Assembly (NCBI RefSeq): GCF_047345145.1
Contig: NZ_JBLFER010000001.1
Coordinates: forward strand, 372,001 to 436,000
Length of the DNA: 64,000 nt
Origin: Maribacter_C sp047345145
GTDB taxonomy: Bacteria > Bacteroidota > Bacteroidia > Flavobacteriales > Flavobacteriaceae
Reading direction: 5' to 3'
Made by a program: the position numbers and the translations under genes. Below, piece by piece: positions 17,056 through 26,399 of the stretch. The notes beneath the pieces were generated by a model that made no database searches, was not told the DNA's origin, and saw nothing but the letters and a program-made list of their open reading frames with translations. The number at the start of each line of letters is the position of its first letter. The first letter of the stretch is position 1.

Positions 17056-18684
17056 TTACACCTGCAAAACCCCCAAATTAAACGGCTTCTCAATTGGTGC
17101 ATGATTTGCAGCTTCAATGCCCATAGAAATCCACTTTCTGGTGTCTGTTGGTTCTATTATGGCATCTGTCCATAAACGTGAGGCTGCATAATATGGGGAG
17201 ACCTGATTGTCGTAACGATTTTTAATTTTATCAAAAAGTTCTTTTTCTTTTTTGGGAGTGATTTCTTCTCCTTTTTTCTTTAAAGAAGCAGTTTCTATCT
17301 GCAATAAAACTTTTGCTGCAGAATTTCCGCTCATCACCGCCAATTCAGCACTAGGCCAGGCTACAATCAACCTAGGGTCATAGGCCTTGCCGCACATGGC
17401 ATAATTTCCTGCGCCATAACTATTTCCTATAACAATAGTGAATTTCGGAACTACAGAGTTACTAACGGCGTTCACCATTTTTGCTCCATCTTTGATAATA
17501 CCTCCATGTTCGCTTTTGCTTCCTACCATGAATCCGGTGACATCCTGAAGAAAAACTAGTGGAATTTTCTTTTGATTACAATTGGCGATAAAACGAGTGG
17601 CCTTATCCGCGGAATCCGAATAGATTACTCCTCCAAATTGCATTTCACCCTTAGCATTCTTTACCACCTTACGTTGGTTGGCAACAATACCTACGGCCCA
17701 TCCATCTATGCGGGCATACCCCGTGAGTATGGTTTTTCCGTAGTCTCCTTTATATTGTTCAAATTCAGAGTTATCTACAATGCGATTGATAATTTCAAGC
17801 ATATCATACTGATCATGTCGCATTTTTGGTAAGGTTCCGTAAAGTTCTTTCGGATCTAATTTTGGATTTAGAGATTTAATTCTGCTGTATCCAGCTTTAT
17901 CAAAATCTCCAATTTTATCTACAATGTTTTTAATAGTATCTAGAGCCGCCGCATCATCTTTCGCCTTATAGTCCGTTACACCACTAATCTCGCAATGTGT
18001 ACTAGCACCACCAAGAGTTTCATTATCTATGGATTCTCCAATAGCGGCTTTCACAAGATAGCTTCCCGCTAAAAAGATACTCCCAGTTTTGTCAACTATT
18101 AAAGCTTCGTCGCTCATAATAGGCAAGTAGGCGCCACCAGCTACGCAACTTCCCATAACAGCTGAGATTTGGGTAATACCCATACTACTCATCACTGCAT
18201 TATTTCTGAAAATGCGGCCGAAGTGTTCTTTATCTGGAAAAATTTCATCTTGCATAGGCAGGTAAACACCTGCGCTATCCACCAAATAAATAATAGGGAG
18301 TCTATTCTCAATGGCGATTTCTTGAGCTCGTAAATTTTTCTTTCCTGTAATAGGAAACCATGCACCAGCTTTTACTGTTGCATCATTCGCCACCACGATA
18401 CACTGTTTGCCTTTTATATGTCCTATTTTAATAACCACTCCTCCTGACGGGCATCCGCCATGTTCTTCATACATACCTTCGCCTACCAATGCCCCAATTT
18501 CAATGCTTTTGGCATCATCATCTAAAAGATAAGCAATACGCTCTCTAGCGGTCATTTTGCCCTTGGCATGCTGTTTTTCGATGCGACTTTTACCGCCTCC
18601 CAGTTTCACTCGGGCAAGTCGTTTTTTAAGTTCTGATACAAGTAGTTTATTGTGATCTTCGTTTTTATTGAAGTTGAGATCCAT
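17056..18684 (-). CDS. Acyl-CoA carboxylase beta subunit (methylcrotonyl-CoA carboxylase type)
   Basis: This is the carboxyltransferase subunit of a biotin-dependent acyl-CoA carboxylase, 542 residues, the full length for the family. It transfers CO2 from carboxybiotin to an acyl-CoA in the cytosol. The N-terminal segment with KMTARERI, then SAGVYLPMQDEIFPDKEHFGR, MGSCVAGGAY and the LGGASTHCEISGVTDY stretch resemble MccB more than PccB, which suggests leucine degradation. No biotin-carboxylase alpha subunit is adjacent, so the partner must be elsewhere. It is a single gene, convergent with the array operon; substrate specificity is inferred. Confidence 0.88.
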   Translation of the reverse strand: MDLNFNKNEDHNKLLVSELKKRLARVKLGGGKSRIEKQHAKGKMTARERIAYLLDDDAKSIEIGALVGEGMYEEHGGCPSGGVVIKIGHIKGKQCIVVANDATVKAGAWFPITGKKNLRAQEIAIENRLPIIYLVDSAGVYLPMQDEIFPDKEHFGRIFRNNAVMSSMGITQISAVMGSCVAGGAYLPIMSDEALIVDKTGSIFLAGSYLVKAAIGESIDNETLGGASTHCEISGVTDYKAKDDAAALDTIKNIVDKIGDFDKAGYSRIKSLNPKLDPKELYGTLPKMRHDQYDMLEIINRIVDNSEFEQYKGDYGKTILTGYARIDGWAVGIVANQRKVVKNAKGEMQFGGVIYSDSADKATRFIANCNQKKIPLVFLQDVTGFMVGSKSEHGGIIKDGAKMVNAVSNSVVPKFTIVIGNSYGAGNYAMCGKAYDPRLIVAWPSAELAVMSGNSAAKVLLQIETASLKKKGEEITPKKEKELFDKIKNRYDNQVSPYYAASRLWTDAIIEPTDTRKWISMGIEAANHAPIEKPFNLGVLQV

Positions 18685-18971
18685 ATAAAAGATTATTTCA
18701 ATTATTTCATAAAGATAAGTACTAAAATTGACCCTTTTTTGAATTTTGATTAAAAGCTAATTAAAATTGAGTATTGCTAATAATACCTTTTAGGTTTGTG
18801 TTAAATGGAAGAAATATTCTCAGTGCTTTCTACCTTCTAGGGAGTAAACAACCTCGAGGCAAGCTGCGAGGCATTCGAAAAGAAAAGACCTTTAAGTGTT
18901 GAAGCGCTTTGGAGTATTTTAAAACTCGATTATCAAGTAAAATTACTAGTTTTGATAAAGAGGATAACTAT
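18685..18971. other. Intergenic region with short CGAGGCA repeat/hairpin
   Basis: This 287-bp gap lies between the divergently read carboxylase and Gfo/Idh genes and must hold both promoters. At 18852-18873 the heptamer CGAGGCA occurs twice, five bases apart, and overlaps an inverted CCTCG/CGAGG pair. It is locally G+C-rich compared with the surroundings and could be the remnant of a dispersed repeat. I see no convincing gene; a start at 18909 would extend the next CDS but is not favoured. Confidence 0.45.
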
Positions 18972-19955
18972 ATGAAGAATGAAATTGGATGGGGTATTCT
19001 TGGCCCAGGTAAGATCGCGCAAAGTTTTGCAAATGATTTAAAATTGGTTGATGAGGGTAATCTTGTTGCCGCAGCTTCCCGCAATTTAGAACGTGCTGAA
19101 ACTTTTGCAGCTGATTTTGGAGCTGAGAAAGCTTTCGGTAGTTATGAGGAGCTATTTACTTGCGATGAAGTCGACGTTATATATGTAGCGACGCCTCATA
19201 CAGGTCATATGGATTGGGCTGTTAAGGCTATGCAAGCCGGAAAACACGTATTGTGTGAAAAGCCCTTAGGAATTAATCTTTCAGAAGTTGAAAAAATGAT
19301 TTCCGTCGCGAAAGAAAGCAATGTTTTTCTGATGGAGGCATTATGGAGTCGTTTTAATCCGTCTATCCAGAAAGTAAAAGAATGTATTGATTCTGGAGAA
19401 CTTGGTAAGGTCAGTTATATTCATGCTGATTTTGCCTTTTACGGATTAGATCGCGATGAGGGCGGACGTATTTTGAACCCTGATTTGGCGGGAGGTTCTA
19501 TTCTTGATATTGGTATTTACCCTATATTTTTGGCGTATTTAATTCTTGGGAAACCCGAACGTATTCAATCTACCTCTAACTTTCATAAGACCGGTGCTGA
19601 GATTCAAACCTCCATGATTTTTAATTATGAAAGTGCCCAAGCTATTCTTTATAGTGGATTGACAACAAACTCTGAGATGCGAGCAGAAATTCAAGGAGAT
19701 AAAGGTTCTATTTTTATCGACCCACGATGGCATGAGACTCAAGGTTTTTCTTTCATAAAAGGGGAGTCTAAAGAAAGAAATGATCTTCCAACTCTTGGTA
19801 AAGGGTACTCATATGAAATTGAGGAGGTTCACGCATGTTTAAGGGCTGGTAAATTGCAAAGTGAACTATGGAGTCATCAGAATAGTATTGACCTTATTGG
19901 CTTGCTAGACGAAGTGCGTCGTCAGTCGGGAGTGGTTTTTCCGTTTGAGGAATAA
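18972..19955 (+). CDS. Gfo/Idh/MocA family NAD(P)-dependent oxidoreductase
   Basis: A cytosolic sugar-type dehydrogenase of 327 residues. The N-terminal Rossmann fold begins WGILGPGKIAQ, followed by YVATPHTGHMDWA and the family signature with Lys in CEKPLG. The C-terminal alpha/beta domain includes GGSILDIGIYPI. The substrate is unknown; trans-dihydrodiol- or glucose-fructose-oxidoreductase-like enzymes are nearest by motif. I favour the ATG at 18972 because the family begins just before the GxGxxA loop; starting at 18909 would add 21 residues of non-family sequence. The gene stands alone. Confidence 0.88.
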   Translation: MKNEIGWGILGPGKIAQSFANDLKLVDEGNLVAAASRNLERAETFAADFGAEKAFGSYEELFTCDEVDVIYVATPHTGHMDWAVKAMQAGKHVLCEKPLGINLSEVEKMISVAKESNVFLMEALWSRFNPSIQKVKECIDSGELGKVSYIHADFAFYGLDRDEGGRILNPDLAGGSILDIGIYPIFLAYLILGKPERIQSTSNFHKTGAEIQTSMIFNYESAQAILYSGLTTNSEMRAEIQGDKGSIFIDPRWHETQGFSFIKGESKERNDLPTLGKGYSYEIEEVHACLRAGKLQSELWSHQNSIDLIGLLDEVRRQSGVVFPFEE

Positions 19956-20038
19956 AGTGTTAAATCATCAAGATACTTCCTGTATTTTTTACGATATTTG
20001 AGGCTACCACAAACCAAACCAACCAAAAAAAATAAACT

Positions 20039-20221
20039 ATGGGAATGAACAAAAATACCGTACTTGCTTGGGCAACTTTTATAATGATAGCGGTAGGTTG
20101 TGCCTTAATTGCGCTAGGTGCTTTTAGATATGACGATGTTGCAGGATGGGGTTTTGCCTCTGTGGGAATCGGATTTTTTGCTATCGCATGGGTTTTTAAT
20201 GCCCTAAAAGGAAGAGTTTAG
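20039..20221 (+). CDS. Small two-helix membrane protein (CAL67264-like)
   Basis: A 60-residue protein with two hydrophobic helices (about 9-27 and 36-53) separated by RYDDVAGWG. I recognise it as the small flavobacterial family usually labelled CAL67264; no function is known. The start could also be the second Met (20045). It lies between the oxidoreductase and ettA, 74 bp before ettA, and the gap after it is made of AATAATCC-like words. Confidence 0.72.
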   Translation: MGMNKNTVLAWATFIMIAVGCALIALGAFRYDDVAGWGFASVGIGFFAIAWVFNALKGRV

Positions 20222-20295
20222 AAATTAAGAATTGAAACTTGTCAATACTTGAAAATTTACCACCGAATAATTCAATAATCCAATAATCTATTAAT

Positions 20296-21987
20296 ATGTC
20301 GGATGATAAAAAGGTGATTTTCTCCATGTCAGGAGTTACCAAAACCTTTAAAACTGCAAATACCCCTGTACTTAAGAATATTTATCTCAGCTTTTTTTAC
20401 GGAGCAAAAATTGGTATTCTCGGACTCAATGGTTCCGGTAAATCGACTTTGTTAAAAATTATAGCTGGAGTAGATAAAAACTACCAAGGTGATGTTGTTT
20501 TTTCTCCAGGATATAATGTCGGATACCTTGAGCAAGAACCGCAGTTAGATGAGAACAAAACCGTCTTAGAGGTTGTTAAAGAAGGGGTTGCTGAAACTGT
20601 TGCCATTCTTGATGAGTACAATAAGATCAATGATATGTTTGGCCTTCCTGAAGTCTATGAAGATGCTGATAAGATGCAGAAGTTAATGGATAAGCAGGCT
20701 GGTTTGCAAGATCAAATCGATGCTTCAAACGCTTGGGAACTCGACACGAAGCTTGAAATTGCCATGGATGCACTTCGTACTCCTGATTCGGATAAAAAAA
20801 TTGGTGTTTTATCTGGGGGAGAAAGAAGGCGAGTGGCCTTGTGCCGTTTGTTATTGCAAGAACCAGAAATATTACTACTAGATGAGCCTACCAACCACTT
20901 GGATGCGGAATCGGTGCATTGGTTAGAACATCACTTGGCGCAATATAAGGGAACTGTTATCGCTGTGACGCACGATAGATACTTCTTAGATAATGTTGCT
21001 GGCTGGATTCTAGAATTAGATCGAGGAGAGGGTATTCCCTGGAAAGGAAACTATTCTAGTTGGTTAGATCAGAAATCGAAACGTTTAGCGCAGGAAAGCA
21101 AAACTGCGTCGAAACGTCAAAAAACTTTAGAACGAGAGCTAGAGTGGGTACGTCAAGGTGCTAAAGGAAGACAAACAAAGCAAAAAGCACGTTTGAAGAA
21201 TTATGATAAGTTGATGAGTCAAGATCAAAAACAACTTGATGAAAAGCTTGAAATATATATTCCAAACGGACCACGCTTAGGAACCAATGTTATTGAAGCC
21301 AAAGGAGTTAGTAAAGCATATGATGACAAATTGCTATATGAAGATTTGAATTTCACTTTACCGCAAGCGGGAATTGTTGGTGTTATTGGTCCGAATGGTG
21401 CTGGTAAGACTACAATTTTTAGAATGATAATGGGTGAAGAAACTCCAGATAAGGGAGAATTCGAAGTAGGTGACACGGCAAAACTAGCTTATGTAGACCA
21501 GAAACATTCCAATATTGATCCAGAAAAAACGATTTGGCAGAATTTTTCTGATGAACAAGAATTGGTTATGATGGGAGGGCGCCAGGTAAATTCAAGAGCC
21601 TATTTAAGTCGTTTTAATTTTTCAGGCAGTGAGCAAAATAAAAAAGTATGTATGCTTTCAGGTGGAGAAAGAAACCGTCTTCATTTAGCAATGACATTGA
21701 AAGAAGAAGGTAATGTTTTACTTTTAGATGAGCCTACTAATGATTTAGATGTCAATACATTACGAGCATTAGAAGAAGGTTTAGAGAATTTCGCAGGTTG
21801 CGCGGTGGTCATCTCACACGACAGATGGTTTTTAGATAGAATTTGTACACACATCTTGGCTTTTGAAGGTGATTCACAAGTATATTTCTATGAAGGCTCC
21901 TTCTCTGATTATGAAGAGAATAAAAAGAAACGTTTGGGTGGAGATTTGATTCCGAAGCGAATTAAGTATAAGAAGTTGATACGATAG
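20296..21987 (+). CDS. ettA: Energy-dependent translational throttle protein EttA (ABC-F ATPase)
   Basis: A ribosome-associated ABC-F ATPase of 563 residues, close to E. coli EttA (555). Two ATP-binding cassettes are visible, with Walker A GLNGSGKST and GPNGAGKTT, signatures LSGGERRR and LSGGERNR, and Walker B LLLDEPTNHLD and LLLDEPTNDLD. The inter-cassette linker is long and basic (KRQKTLERELEWVRQ), as in EttA. It binds the ribosomal E site and gates the first peptide bond according to energy state. There is no membrane domain, so it is not a transporter. A hairpin terminator follows. Confidence 0.95.
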   Translation: MSDDKKVIFSMSGVTKTFKTANTPVLKNIYLSFFYGAKIGILGLNGSGKSTLLKIIAGVDKNYQGDVVFSPGYNVGYLEQEPQLDENKTVLEVVKEGVAETVAILDEYNKINDMFGLPEVYEDADKMQKLMDKQAGLQDQIDASNAWELDTKLEIAMDALRTPDSDKKIGVLSGGERRRVALCRLLLQEPEILLLDEPTNHLDAESVHWLEHHLAQYKGTVIAVTHDRYFLDNVAGWILELDRGEGIPWKGNYSSWLDQKSKRLAQESKTASKRQKTLERELEWVRQGAKGRQTKQKARLKNYDKLMSQDQKQLDEKLEIYIPNGPRLGTNVIEAKGVSKAYDDKLLYEDLNFTLPQAGIVGVIGPNGAGKTTIFRMIMGEETPDKGEFEVGDTAKLAYVDQKHSNIDPEKTIWQNFSDEQELVMMGGRQVNSRAYLSRFNFSGSEQNKKVCMLSGGERNRLHLAMTLKEEGNVLLLDEPTNDLDVNTLRALEEGLENFAGCAVVISHDRWFLDRICTHILAFEGDSQVYFYEGSFSDYEENKKKRLGGDLIPKRIKYKKLIR

Positions 21988-22027
21988 TATAAGAGTAATA
22001 AGTATAAAGTAGATAGTACAAAGTAAA

Positions 22028-22058
22028 AGCTTCTAAGAAATTCTTAGAGGCTTTTTTT
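22028..22058 (+). terminator. Rho-independent terminator after ettA
   Basis: The stem AGCTTCTAAG / CTTAGAGGCT (ten pairs, one G-T) with a 5-nt loop is followed by seven T. The stretch before it (21988-22027) consists of repeated AAGTA/TAAG words. Confidence 0.85.
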
Positions 22059-22117
22059 AGCTGTTTTAATCTCGTGGTAAAACGAAATATCTTTATACTT
22101 AGGACTATTTACTTATT

Positions 22118-22936
22118 TCAATAGGCATCATTTGGATACCAATCCAATTGAATTACTTCCAAATCAGGATTTCCTGCATATACCATCGCTTTAAATTTTG
22201 CTACATCGCTTACCTCTGGTCTTCCTCTATAATGATAGGGATATACTTGTTTGGGGTTGAATTCTAAAACGGCATCCGCAGCACTTTCAGGGGTCATAGT
22301 ATACGGCAAGTTCATACAAACAAAAGCTTTGTCAATATTTTGTAAAGTCCTCATTTCAGGAATATCTTCGGTATCTCCCGAAAAGTAAAGACGTTCTGCG
22401 CCGATATTAAGAACATACCCATTTCCTCTACCTTTGGTATGGAATTTTAAAGCTTCTTCTCTCAGGTTGTACATAGGTAGGGCTTCTACTGTAATTCCGT
22501 ATCGTTCTTTAGAATCTCCATTATTTAAAACATCAATTTGTGGCGTGAAGTTTTCCGGAATCTTATCCGCTACGGCCTGCGGCACCATGATTTTTGCCTT
22601 TTCCGTATTCAAAGCTTCAAGCGTTTCGATACTTAAATGATCTCCATGAATATCAGTAATGAGAATTAAATCGGGTTGTTTTTGTCCTTCAAAAGCTTCA
22701 ACACCACCAACAGGGTCGATATATATGATAATGTTATTCCATTCTAAAATGGCTGTGGCATGCTCGATAGGAATGATTTTTATTTCTGAATCTAATTGCT
22801 TTAGGTTTACTTCTTCTAGACTTAAGTTCTTTGTTGGGTCCTTAATATCTGAATCAAGCAAAGGTTTTTTGCTTTGATTTTCTTTACATCCAATCAATAG
22901 AATACATCCTAAGAATACAAATACTACTTTTTTCAT
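22118..22936 (-). CDS. MBL-fold metallo-hydrolase lipoprotein
   Basis: A secreted lipoprotein of the metallo-beta-lactamase superfamily, 272 residues. The start at 22936 gives a typical signal ending in the lipobox LIGC; an upstream ATG at 22960 would place eight extra residues before it. Metal-ligand motifs include HGDH in the TDIHGDHLS segment, LYFSGDTED with the bridging Asp, and PYHYRGR with a late His. The order and short length resemble the UlaG-like/UPF0173 group of predicted Zn hydrolases. The substrate is unknown. It lies 13 bp downstream of the GNAT gene on the same strand, forming a two-gene operon. Confidence 0.85.
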   Translation of the reverse strand: MKKVVFVFLGCILLIGCKENQSKKPLLDSDIKDPTKNLSLEEVNLKQLDSEIKIIPIEHATAILEWNNIIIYIDPVGGVEAFEGQKQPDLILITDIHGDHLSIETLEALNTEKAKIMVPQAVADKIPENFTPQIDVLNNGDSKERYGITVEALPMYNLREEALKFHTKGRGNGYVLNIGAERLYFSGDTEDIPEMRTLQNIDKAFVCMNLPYTMTPESAADAVLEFNPKQVYPYHYRGRPEVSDVAKFKAMVYAGNPDLEVIQLDWYPNDAY

Positions 22937-22949
22937 AATCTTTATATTT

Positions 22950-23420
22950 TTAATTCTCAATCAAATCTAGCCTCATTTTTACATCACTTCTAGCATAAGG
23001 TAAATCTTTTTCAAGTTCAATGTCTTTAAATCCGTATTTGCGATAAAGATGTAAAGCAGTAGGTAATTTGGTGCTAGAATAGAGGGTTACTGCTTTCCAG
23101 CCGTTCTTTTTGGCAAAATCTAAGGCGAAGCATAGTAGCTGCTGTCCGATTTTCAAACCTTGAAATTTTGGATCAACTGCCATTTTTCCGAGTTCAAAGT
23201 GATCCTCCTCATAGGGTATCAAAGAAAAGCATCCGACAATAGTATTTTCATATTCTGCCATGAAAATATATCCGCCAATACCCAATATGGCATTTTCGCA
23301 ATCTCCTAAAAGGACTTCATCCTTTGGTTCAACATAGAAGTATTTCTCAAGCCAAGCGATGTTTAAATCCTTGAAAATAACTGCATGTTCAGACTCAAAA
23401 GGAATTATTTTAAGAGACAT
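22950..23420 (-). CDS. GNAT family N-acetyltransferase
   Basis: A cytosolic acetyl-CoA-dependent acyltransferase of 156 residues. The acetyl-CoA pyrophosphate loop appears as VDPKFQGLKIGQQLL (the Q/RxxGxG/A motif A), followed by the ALHLYRKYGF segment typical of motif B. I chose the ATG at 23420 (MSLKIIPFES) because the 48 residues that would precede it from 23564 do not resemble the fold and reach nearly to the divergent gene. The substrate is unknown; it is operonic with the MBL lipoprotein. Confidence 0.85.
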   Translation of the reverse strand: MSLKIIPFESEHAVIFKDLNIAWLEKYFYVEPKDEVLLGDCENAILGIGGYIFMAEYENTIVGCFSLIPYEEDHFELGKMAVDPKFQGLKIGQQLLCFALDFAKKNGWKAVTLYSSTKLPTALHLYRKYGFKDIELEKDLPYARSDVKMRLDLIEN

Positions 23421-23594
23421 AGATTTTTTATATAAACGTATTTCATCGATAAAGTTAGGGCTTTCAACCGATTGTACACTTGATCGATTTAATTTTTTTA
23501 GAGCAAAAAATCTAAACTGAAAATCCAGCCGTATATAGACTGATACAAACAAATACTTATTCACTATTTAACGAGAGTAATTAATTTTTACATT

Positions 23595-24482
23595 ATGACT
23601 GAAACAAAAAGTAACAACGGATTAAAGGTATTAGCTGGCTTGCTTGGCGTAGTACTATTAGGTGTTATCATCTATACAGTTAGTCTTTATCAAGAGAAGA
23701 AAAAGAACGAAGCTGTTTTAACAACAGAAAAAGAATTGGTTGTTGAAGATCTAAATAGCTTAAAATCTGAATATGATAAAGCGATTTTAGAGAGCAACGC
23801 TACTAACGAAGAGTTAGTTTCTGCAAGAGATAATATTGCAAAGTATATCGATTCTGTAAAAGCTATGAAGGCTGATATTTCTTCTTTGTCAAGATATAGA
23901 AGACAAGTTAGTGTTTTGAAAGCTGAGAGAGAGCAATTATTAAAGCAGGTTGATTCTTTGAAAACATCAAATACTTTGATTGCTATGCAACGTGACTCTA
24001 CGTATACAGAGTTAGAAAAGCAAACTGTTTTTAACGATTCTTTAGTTGTTCAAAATACGCAATTGGCTGACGTTGTTGAAAAAGGTTCTGCTTTGAACTT
24101 AACAACATTTAATGTTGATGCAGTAAAAGAACGTAACAGTGGAAAATTAGTTTCTACGTCAAGAGCAAGATCTACAGATAAATTTAAAATCTGTTTTACA
24201 GTGGCAAATAATGTAATTGCAGGAGCTGGTGATAGAGAATTTTTCTTAGAAGTACTTGATCCTCAAGGTAATGTTTTAGGTGAGAGCTATTCTAAAACTA
24301 ACGATGCTGGGGCTTCAGTAACATATAGCAAAGGAACAAACTTCTACTATGAGAATAAAGCTTTAGATGTTTGTGATTATATCAGTAAGCCAGCTGGAGA
24401 TTTCCAAAAAGGAAATTATATGGTGAACGTTTATGATGACAGATTAAAGTTATTAGGAACTTCTAAGTTCACATTGAAGTAA
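23595..24482 (+). CDS. Membrane-anchored coiled-coil protein of unknown function
   Basis: A 295-residue protein with one N-terminal transmembrane segment (about 11-28), a long coiled coil (about 35-155, rich in Leu/Glu/Lys/Asp), and a C-terminal beta-rich domain of about 120 residues (FKICFTVANNVIAGAG, then FFLEVLDPQGNVLGE). It is probably anchored in the inner membrane with its bulk in the periplasm. I recognise it only as a conserved flavobacterial hypothetical. Codon use looks like that of a well-expressed gene. It is monocistronic, with a strong terminator. Confidence 0.8.
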   Translation: MTETKSNNGLKVLAGLLGVVLLGVIIYTVSLYQEKKKNEAVLTTEKELVVEDLNSLKSEYDKAILESNATNEELVSARDNIAKYIDSVKAMKADISSLSRYRRQVSVLKAEREQLLKQVDSLKTSNTLIAMQRDSTYTELEKQTVFNDSLVVQNTQLADVVEKGSALNLTTFNVDAVKERNSGKLVSTSRARSTDKFKICFTVANNVIAGAGDREFFLEVLDPQGNVLGESYSKTNDAGASVTYSKGTNFYYENKALDVCDYISKPAGDFQKGNYMVNVYDDRLKLLGTSKFTLK

Positions 24483-24510
24483 GATACACACACTATCCAT
24501 TAATAAAAAG

Positions 24511-24541
24511 GGGTCAATCTTTAACGATTGACCCTTTTTTT
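24511..24541 (+). terminator. Rho-independent terminator after the coiled-coil gene
   Basis: A perfect nine-pair stem GGGTCAATC / GATTGACCC with a 6-nt loop is followed by seven T. Confidence 0.92.
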
Positions 24542-24637
24542 ATGCTTCAATTTGAGAGTTGGTTGCCCTAACGCTAATGGGTGTATTTTACTAAGGGTAA
24601 AGATTTTTCTCTTTTAAGGTTGGGGTAAATCTCGGTT

Positions 24638-26035
24638 TTACTTCAAACTCCCAACCATATCTTCAGGTTTTACCCAAGCATCATATTCCTCTGCAGTAAC
24701 ATAACCTAAATTAACGGCCTCAGTTTTTAGAGTAGTTCCATTTTTATGCGCAGTATTAGCAATTTCGGCAGCTTTGTAATAACCGATTTTAGTATTTAAA
24801 GCGGTAACGAGCATTAAAGAGTTATTCAGAAGCTCTTTAATTACTTCGCGATTAGGCTCTATACCTGCTGCGCAATTCACATCAAAACTAACACAAGCAT
24901 CGCCAATCAATTCGGCTGATTGTAAGATATTGGCAGCCATCATTGGTTTGAATACATTTAATTCATAGTGCCCTTGGGTACCTCCGACGCTCACAGCTAC
25001 ATCATTACCCATTACTTGTGCGCAAACCATCGTTAATGCTTCGCATTGTGTTGGATTCACTTTTCCAGGCATGATAGAACTTCCAGGTTCATTGGCTGGA
25101 ATGATGATCTCGCCAATTCCTGAACGTGGTCCCGAAGCCATCATTCGAATGTCATTAGCAATCTTGTTCAATGATACTGCCAATTGTTTTAGAGCACCAT
25201 GACTTTCTACAATAGCATCATGTGCTGCCAAAGCTTCAAATTTGTTATCTGCTGTTTTAAACGGTAGTCCTGTAAACTCAGCTATATATTTAGCTACTAT
25301 AACATCATATCCTTTTGGGGTGTTTAATCCGGTACCCACCGCTGTGCCGCCGAGCGCTAGTTCGCTTAGGTGGTCTAGGGTATTTTTTAAAGCTTTTAAG
25401 CCATGGTCCAGTTGCGATACGTAACCAGAAAATTCCTGACCTAAGGTTAGGGGAGTGGCATCCATTAAATGGGTGCGACCTATTTTAACAACGTCTTTGA
25501 ATTCTTCGGATTTTTTAAAGAGCGTGTCTCTAAGTTGAGTAACTCCTGGAATAGTAGTTTCTACAATTTTCTTGTAGGCAGCAACATGCATTCCCGTTGG
25601 GAATGTATCGTTTGAAGACTGCGACTTATTGACATCATCATTAGGTTGAATGGTTTTTTCGCCTTCTCCGATTACTTTTCCTGCCATTTCATGGGCTCGG
25701 TTAGCAATTACTTCATTAACATTCATATTACTCTGAGTACCTGACCCAGTTTGCCAAATCACCAAAGGGAACTGATCGTCAAGTTTTCCGTCTAAAATCT
25801 CCTCACAAACCGCAGCAATCATATTGCGTTTTTCTTCGGATAAGATGCCTAATTCACAATTCGTGTAAGCAGCCGCCTTTTTCAAATAGGCAAAGCCGTA
25901 AACTACATCCAATGGCATGGAAGCAGCAGGTCCTATTTTAAAGTTATTTCGTGAACGCTCAGTTTGTGCTCCCCAATATTTGTCAGATGGGACTTCAACT
26001 TTGCCCATCGTATCTTTTTCTATTCTAAAACTCAT
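24638..26035 (-). CDS. fumC: Class II fumarate hydratase
   Basis: It interconverts fumarate and malate in the TCA cycle; cytosolic homotetramer, 465 residues against 467 in E. coli FumC. The superfamily signature GSSIMPGKVNP is present, together with SGTQSNMNVNEV, SSNDTFPT and GRTHLMDATPLTLGQE. I use the ATG at 26035 (MSFRIEKDT), which matches the family N-terminus, rather than 26062. A -7 box on the minus strand lies 24 bp upstream. Confidence 0.96.
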   Translation of the reverse strand: MSFRIEKDTMGKVEVPSDKYWGAQTERSRNNFKIGPAASMPLDVVYGFAYLKKAAAYTNCELGILSEEKRNMIAAVCEEILDGKLDDQFPLVIWQTGSGTQSNMNVNEVIANRAHEMAGKVIGEGEKTIQPNDDVNKSQSSNDTFPTGMHVAAYKKIVETTIPGVTQLRDTLFKKSEEFKDVVKIGRTHLMDATPLTLGQEFSGYVSQLDHGLKALKNTLDHLSELALGGTAVGTGLNTPKGYDVIVAKYIAEFTGLPFKTADNKFEALAAHDAIVESHGALKQLAVSLNKIANDIRMMASGPRSGIGEIIIPANEPGSSIMPGKVNPTQCEALTMVCAQVMGNDVAVSVGGTQGHYELNVFKPMMAANILQSAELIGDACVSFDVNCAAGIEPNREVIKELLNNSLMLVTALNTKIGYYKAAEIANTAHKNGTTLKTEAVNLGYVTAEEYDAWVKPEDMVGSLK

Positions 26036-26059
26036 GTCGCGGTGATTTTTTCTTTGGTA

Positions 26060-26067
26060 CAAAGTTA
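26060..26067 (-). promoter_or_regulatory. Bacteroidota -7 box for fumC
   Basis: On the minus strand this reads TAACTTTG, a perfect TAnnTTTG. The expected transcription start is about 20 nt before the fumC ATG. The -33 element is not clear. Confidence 0.55.
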
Positions 26068-26128
26068 GCGGTTTGAAGTTTTATTTCCTTTCGGGAATAA
26101 AATAAATCAATATTTTTTTTGACTTTGA

Positions 26129-26161
26129 TTTGCAGTATTTATCCTTTTCAAAGTATCTTTG
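26129..26161 (+). promoter_or_regulatory. Bacteroidota housekeeping promoter for the 57-residue membrane protein
   Basis: TTTG (-33) at 26129-26132 and TATCTTTG (-7, matching TAnnTTTG) at 26154-26161 are separated by 21 nt. The predicted start falls about 15 nt before the ATG at 26182. Confidence 0.62.
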
Positions 26162-26181
26162 CAGTAATAAAACAGACATTC

Positions 26182-26355
26182 ATGTTCGAATTCGATCAAT
26201 ATTTAGGGTTTTTAGCTTTCTTGACCATTCTTACTATAGGATTTTGGTTAATGATTTTCTTATTGACTTTTGTAGTGCCGTATTGGTTGATCGGAAACAT
26301 CAGAGAACTCTTAAAAGAAAAGCGCGACAAGAAAAGAGCAGCGCGTAATGCATAA
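26182..26355 (+). CDS. Small single-pass membrane protein of unknown function
   Basis: A 57-residue protein: a short acidic N-terminus (MFEFDQY), a long hydrophobic stretch (about 8-38) that could form one or two helices, then a strongly basic tail (KEKRDKKRAARNA). By the positive-inside rule the tail is cytosolic. The promoter just upstream and terminator just downstream show it is a self-contained gene. I start at 26182 because 26119 would begin before the promoter. Function unknown. Confidence 0.7.
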   Translation: MFEFDQYLGFLAFLTILTIGFWLMIFLLTFVVPYWLIGNIRELLKEKRDKKRAARNA

Positions 26356-26361
26356 AAAATT

Positions 26362-26393
26362 AAAAAGCCGTTTGAATCTTCAAACGGCTTTTT
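26362..26393 (+). terminator. Bidirectional hairpin terminator
   Basis: A 14-pair stem, AAAAAGCCGTTTGA / TCAAACGGCTTTTT, has a four-base loop and A/T tracts on both sides. It can serve the small membrane gene on the plus strand and the TonB-receptor operon on the minus strand. Confidence 0.9.
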
Positions 26394-26399
26394 AATTTT

